Shown: positions 61,767 to 64,000 of the stretch, in pieces
Position numbering within the stretch: the first letter of the stretch is position 1
Layout of the letters: the number at the start of each line of letters is the position of its first letter
Assembly: GCF_000379465.1 (NCBI RefSeq)
Contig: NZ_KB905380.1
Span: forward strand, 124,001-188,000
Direction: 5' to 3'
Source: Sciscionella marina DSM 45152
GTDB taxonomy: Bacteria; Actinomycetota; Actinomycetes; Mycobacteriales; Pseudonocardiaceae
Length of the DNA: 64,000 bases
Program-made: the position numbers and the translations under genes
The notes under the pieces: model-generated
What the model was told of the DNA's origin: nothing
The model's database searches: none
What the model saw: only the letters and a program-made list of their open reading frames with translations

Positions 61767-62660
61767 TCAGCCGTGCCCCGCCCGGGCCAGGCCGTCCAGC
61801 GCCGCGGCGGAAAAGGCGCGGACCACCTCGCTTTCGCTTTCCTTGCGCCAGATCACCGAGGTGGCCCAGGCCAGGCGCGCCTCGTCGATGGGGCGCCAGA
61901 CGAGTCCTTCGGGAAGTTCCCCGGTCGGCGGTTCGTTGAGGTTGATCCCGCGCCCGGCGAGCACCAGTCCCTGCACGAAGTGCGGATTACGCGCGTGCCT
62001 GATCGCGCCGGGCAGGAATCCGTTGTCCCGGCAGATCGCCAGAATGTGATCGTAGAGCCGGGGCGCCATCCGCCGCGGGAAGATCACCAGCCCCGAACCG
62101 TTCAGTTCCCGCAGCCGCACCCGCTCCGCTTCGGCGAGCCGGTGCCCCACGGGCAGCAGCACACCGAGCGAGCGCTGCACGGTCTCGCTCGATTCGAATC
62201 CCACCGTGTCCGAGGGATGCCGCACCACTCCGACGTCGAGCTGCCCGTCCCGCAGCTGCGCGATCTGGTCATCGGTGGTGAGCTCGTGCAGGTCGACGAG
62301 CACCTCCGGCTCGCGCGCGGCGAATCCCTCGAGCAAGGTGCGCAGGGTGACCGGCATGGTGTCCGGCGGGATCCCGGCCCGCAACGTCCCGGTGGAACCC
62401 GGTCGGATCCGGCGCATCGCCTCCCTGGCCAGCTCCGCGTGTTCGAGCACTGGCCGTACGTGTTCGAGCAGCAGCGCACCGGCCTCGGTCAGGCTCACCC
62501 GGTGCTTGCCGCGTTCGAACAGGCGCATGCCGAATTCCCGTTCCAGGTCCCGGATTCGCTGGGAAAGCGGTGGCTGGGCCATGTGCAGACGTTCGGCGGC
62601 GCGCCCGAAATGCAGTTCCTCGCAGAGCACCACGAAATACCGCAGATGCCTGAGTTCCAT
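61767..62660 (-). CDS. LysR-family regulator (CatR/BenM-like)
   Basis: A 297-residue LysR protein: MELRHLRYFVVLCEELHFGR and AERLHMAQPPLSQRIRDLE are typical of the CatM/BenM/CbnR branch that senses aromatic or acyl intermediates. Effector domain at about 88-290. The ATG at 62660 is divergent from an enoyl-CoA hydratase/acyl-CoA ligase operon. A T-N11-A palindrome lies between them. Confidence 0.9.
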   Translation of the reverse strand: MELRHLRYFVVLCEELHFGRAAERLHMAQPPLSQRIRDLEREFGMRLFERGKHRVSLTEAGALLLEHVRPVLEHAELAREAMRRIRPGSTGTLRAGIPPDTMPVTLRTLLEGFAAREPEVLVDLHELTTDDQIAQLRDGQLDVGVVRHPSDTVGFESSETVQRSLGVLLPVGHRLAEAERVRLRELNGSGLVIFPRRMAPRLYDHILAICRDNGFLPGAIRHARNPHFVQGLVLAGRGINLNEPPTGELPEGLVWRPIDEARLAWATSVIWRKESESEVVRAFSAAALDGLARAGHG

Positions 62661-62702
62661 GACCGGTGACTCTAACCGGCGGATCAGCGTTCCGCGCCGG
62701 TC

Positions 62703-62717
62703 ATATCGCTTCGATAT
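62703..62717. promoter_or_regulatory. LysR box (T-N11-A) upstream of the enoyl-CoA hydratase operon
   Basis: ATATCG-CTT-CGATAT is a perfect 15-base inverted repeat that contains T at 62704 and A at 62716, fitting T-N11-A. It lies 43 bases upstream of the LysR start and 83 bases before the enoyl-CoA hydratase start. Confidence 0.6.
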
Positions 62718-62799
62718 CACCGGAGGTCGGAATTGGTGTTGGAGTGTCCGCGCATCGCGGTGCTTGTATCGGCGAAACACCAGCGTCGAAAGGCAGACG

Positions 62800-63573
62800 A
62801 TGTCCGAACAGAACCTCATCCGCAGCGAACGTCGCGGCCCGGTCGCGGTGCTCACGCTCAACCGCCCGGAGAAACTCAACGCCTGGACCGCGCCGATGCG
62901 GGAGAGCCTGATCGAGGCGGTGCGGACGGCGGACGCCGATCCGGAGGTCGGCGCGATCGTGTTCACCGGGACCGGGCGCGCGTTCTGCGCCGGCCAGGAC
63001 CTCAACGAGACCGCAAGCGTGGACCCGGGCGATCAGGCGGCCGCCGAGGCGTGGATCGACAGCTTCGACCGGCTCTTCCGCACCGTGCGGGACACGGGCA
63101 AACCCACGATCGCCGCGGTCAACGGCGTGGTCGCGGGTTCCGGTTTCCAGTTCGCGCTGCTCGCCGATCTGCGCATCGGGCACGCCGGGGTGCGGATGGG
63201 CCAGCCCGAGGTGCTTTCCGGCATCCCGAGCATCACCGGGATCTGGGCGATGTGGAGCGTGCTCGGCCGGGCCAAGACCACGGAGTTCGCGCTGACCGGT
63301 GAACTCGTCGAGGCCGCGGAGGCGGTCCGGCTCGGCCTGCTCACGACGCTCGTGGAACCGGAGCAGGTGCTCGAGGCCGCGGTGGACCGGGCAGCCAAGC
63401 TCGCCGCGCTGCCTGCCGGGGCCGTCTCGCTGACCAAGGGACGGATCCGCGAACTCGAGGAGGAATCCCTCACCGATGCGGTGCGCGCGGCGAAGCAGGT
63501 GCACGCCGAGGCGTACGCCAGCGGGGAACCACAACGGGAGATGGCCGCTTTCATCGGCGGACAGCGGCGCTGA
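62800..63573 (+). CDS. Enoyl-CoA hydratase/isomerase family protein
   Basis: A 257-residue crotonase-fold protein. The oxyanion-hole segments are AFCAGQDLNE and NGVVAGSGFQFALLADLRI. Glu137 (MGQPEVLSG) matches the second catalytic Glu of classical hydratases, but the first (GGGCELAM in rat) is Gln117 here, so plain hydration is doubtful; isomerase, lyase or thioester hydrolysis activity is possible. The ATG at 62800 follows AAAGGCAG. It is followed eleven bases on by an acyl-CoA ligase gene. Confidence 0.88.
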   Translation: MSEQNLIRSERRGPVAVLTLNRPEKLNAWTAPMRESLIEAVRTADADPEVGAIVFTGTGRAFCAGQDLNETASVDPGDQAAAEAWIDSFDRLFRTVRDTGKPTIAAVNGVVAGSGFQFALLADLRIGHAGVRMGQPEVLSGIPSITGIWAMWSVLGRAKTTEFALTGELVEAAEAVRLGLLTTLVEPEQVLEAAVDRAAKLAALPAGAVSLTKGRIRELEEESLTDAVRAAKQVHAEAYASGEPQREMAAFIGGQRR

Positions 63574-63583
63574 AGGGGCAACC

Positions 63584-64000
63584 GTGACGACCGAATACGA
63601 ACGGATGTGCACCGAACAGCGCTGGACGGTGCCCCGGACCTACAACATGGCCGCCGATGTGGCCGACCGGCATCCGCGCGAACGGCTGGCACTGATCCAC
63701 GAGGACCACACCGGCGCGCGCACCGAGGTCCACTGGGGACAGATCCAGGACCGTTCCAAGCAGGTCGCCGCGGCACTGCGTGCGGCCGGGGTCGGCAAGG
63801 GCGACCGGGTCGCCGTGCTGCTGCCGCAGCGCGTGGACACCCCGGCCACGTATCTCGGCGTGCTGCGCACCGGGGCGGTACTGGTGACCATGTCGCTGCT
63901 GTGGGCCGATGAGCCGATCCGCTACCGGCTCGCCGATTCCGGGGCGAAGGTTCTGGTCACCGAGGCCGCGCAGACCCGGCGCGCCGGTGACTTCGCCGGT
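63584..64000 (+). CDS. AMP-forming acyl-CoA synthetase (5' part; runs off window)
   Basis: The first 139 residues of an ANL-superfamily ligase. The N-terminal subdomain shows YNMAADVADRHP, the KGDRVAVLLPQRVDTPATYL core and GAVLVTMSLLWADEPIRYRL, typical of acetyl/propionyl- or medium-chain acyl-CoA ligases. GTG at 63584 follows AAGGGG. The catalytic loop lies outside the window. Together with the hydratase and the LysR regulator it belongs to a fatty- or aromatic-acid catabolic operon. Confidence 0.88.
   Translation, partial: MTTEYERMCTEQRWTVPRTYNMAADVADRHPRERLALIHEDHTGARTEVHWGQIQDRSKQVAAALRAAGVGKGDRVAVLLPQRVDTPATYLGVLRTGAVLVTMSLLWADEPIRYRLADSGAKVLVTEAAQTRRAGDFAG

Overview
The window comes from a high-GC actinobacterium, most likely a Pseudonocardiales-type soil actinomycete. 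The signs are very GC-rich third codon positions, frequent GTG/TTG starts, a MurT/GatD pair for lipid II amidation, an F420/deazaflavin-type nitroreductase-like protein, a type VII-secretion-style polymorphic toxin, and many catabolic genes each beside its own regulator. No rRNA, tRNA, CRISPR array, prophage or insertion sequence was recognised. The content reads as a chromosomal region devoted to nutrient scavenging.

Layout. (1) 1-7725: a homoprotocatechuate-type meta-cleavage operon on the minus strand. It holds a flavin monooxygenase (cut by the window edge), the HpaD ring-cleavage dioxygenase, the HpaE semialdehyde dehydrogenase, a DapA-family lyase and a fused FAH-RraA protein. A divergent GntR/FCD regulator and an MHS-type transporter complete it, and GTATAC-type palindromes mark both promoters. 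(2) 7777-15311: an adenine-deaminase-like enzyme, a cupin, a small P-loop kinase-like protein, an M50B-like membrane protease, a LacI-GH2 glycosidase operon with two LacI operators, a GNAT acetyltransferase and a secreted GH16 beta-glucanase. (3) 15467-28887: two quinone reductases, a fluoroacetate-dehalogenase-family hydrolase with an altered halide pocket, and a tartrate/D-malate dehydrogenase. These are followed by an S9 oligopeptidase, a complete Dpp/Opp-type ABC transporter, a divergent CPG2-like M20 peptidase and a TetR regulator. The same TAGWCA repeats occur in the transporter and regulator promoters.

(4) 28971-35766: a HIT protein, a small membrane-protein/regulator pair behind a large inverted repeat, a formate/nitrite transporter pseudogene, a P1 (DmpA-type) aminopeptidase-TetR-APC permease module, an OsmC protein, a frame-disrupted fragment and an Lrp regulator. 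(5) 35827-43698: a MOSC protein, a two-component system, MurT-GatD, a LysR regulator, an NAD formate dehydrogenase and a deazaflavin-dependent oxidoreductase. (6) 43720-47820: an MBL hydrolase, acyl-CoA ligase and FAH operon facing a TetR gene across a 23-bp palindrome. (7) 48224-54902: peptidase E, an IclR regulator, a DUF1177-cytosine-type permease-M20 hydrolase operon, and a cyclase/HxlR pair. (8) 54962-57710: an esterase-amidohydrolase operon with a divergent TetR gene, slightly less GC-biased than its neighbours. (9) 57826-59450: a candidate ADP-ribosyltransferase-fold toxin with an overlapping SseB-like partner gene. (10) 59447-64000: LysR/MFS, then LysR/enoyl-CoA hydratase/acyl-CoA ligase, cut by the window end.

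The recurrent theme is import plus hydrolysis modules (peptides, beta- or D-peptides, aromatic acids, nucleobase-like compounds), each under a dedicated one-component regulator with a visible palindrome. The best candidates for undescribed biology are the DUF1177 operon, the toxin locus whose catalytic Arg position is His, and the fused FAH-RraA protein in an atypical homoprotocatechuate pathway. Domain positions were counted by hand and family assignments come from recognition, not from searches.
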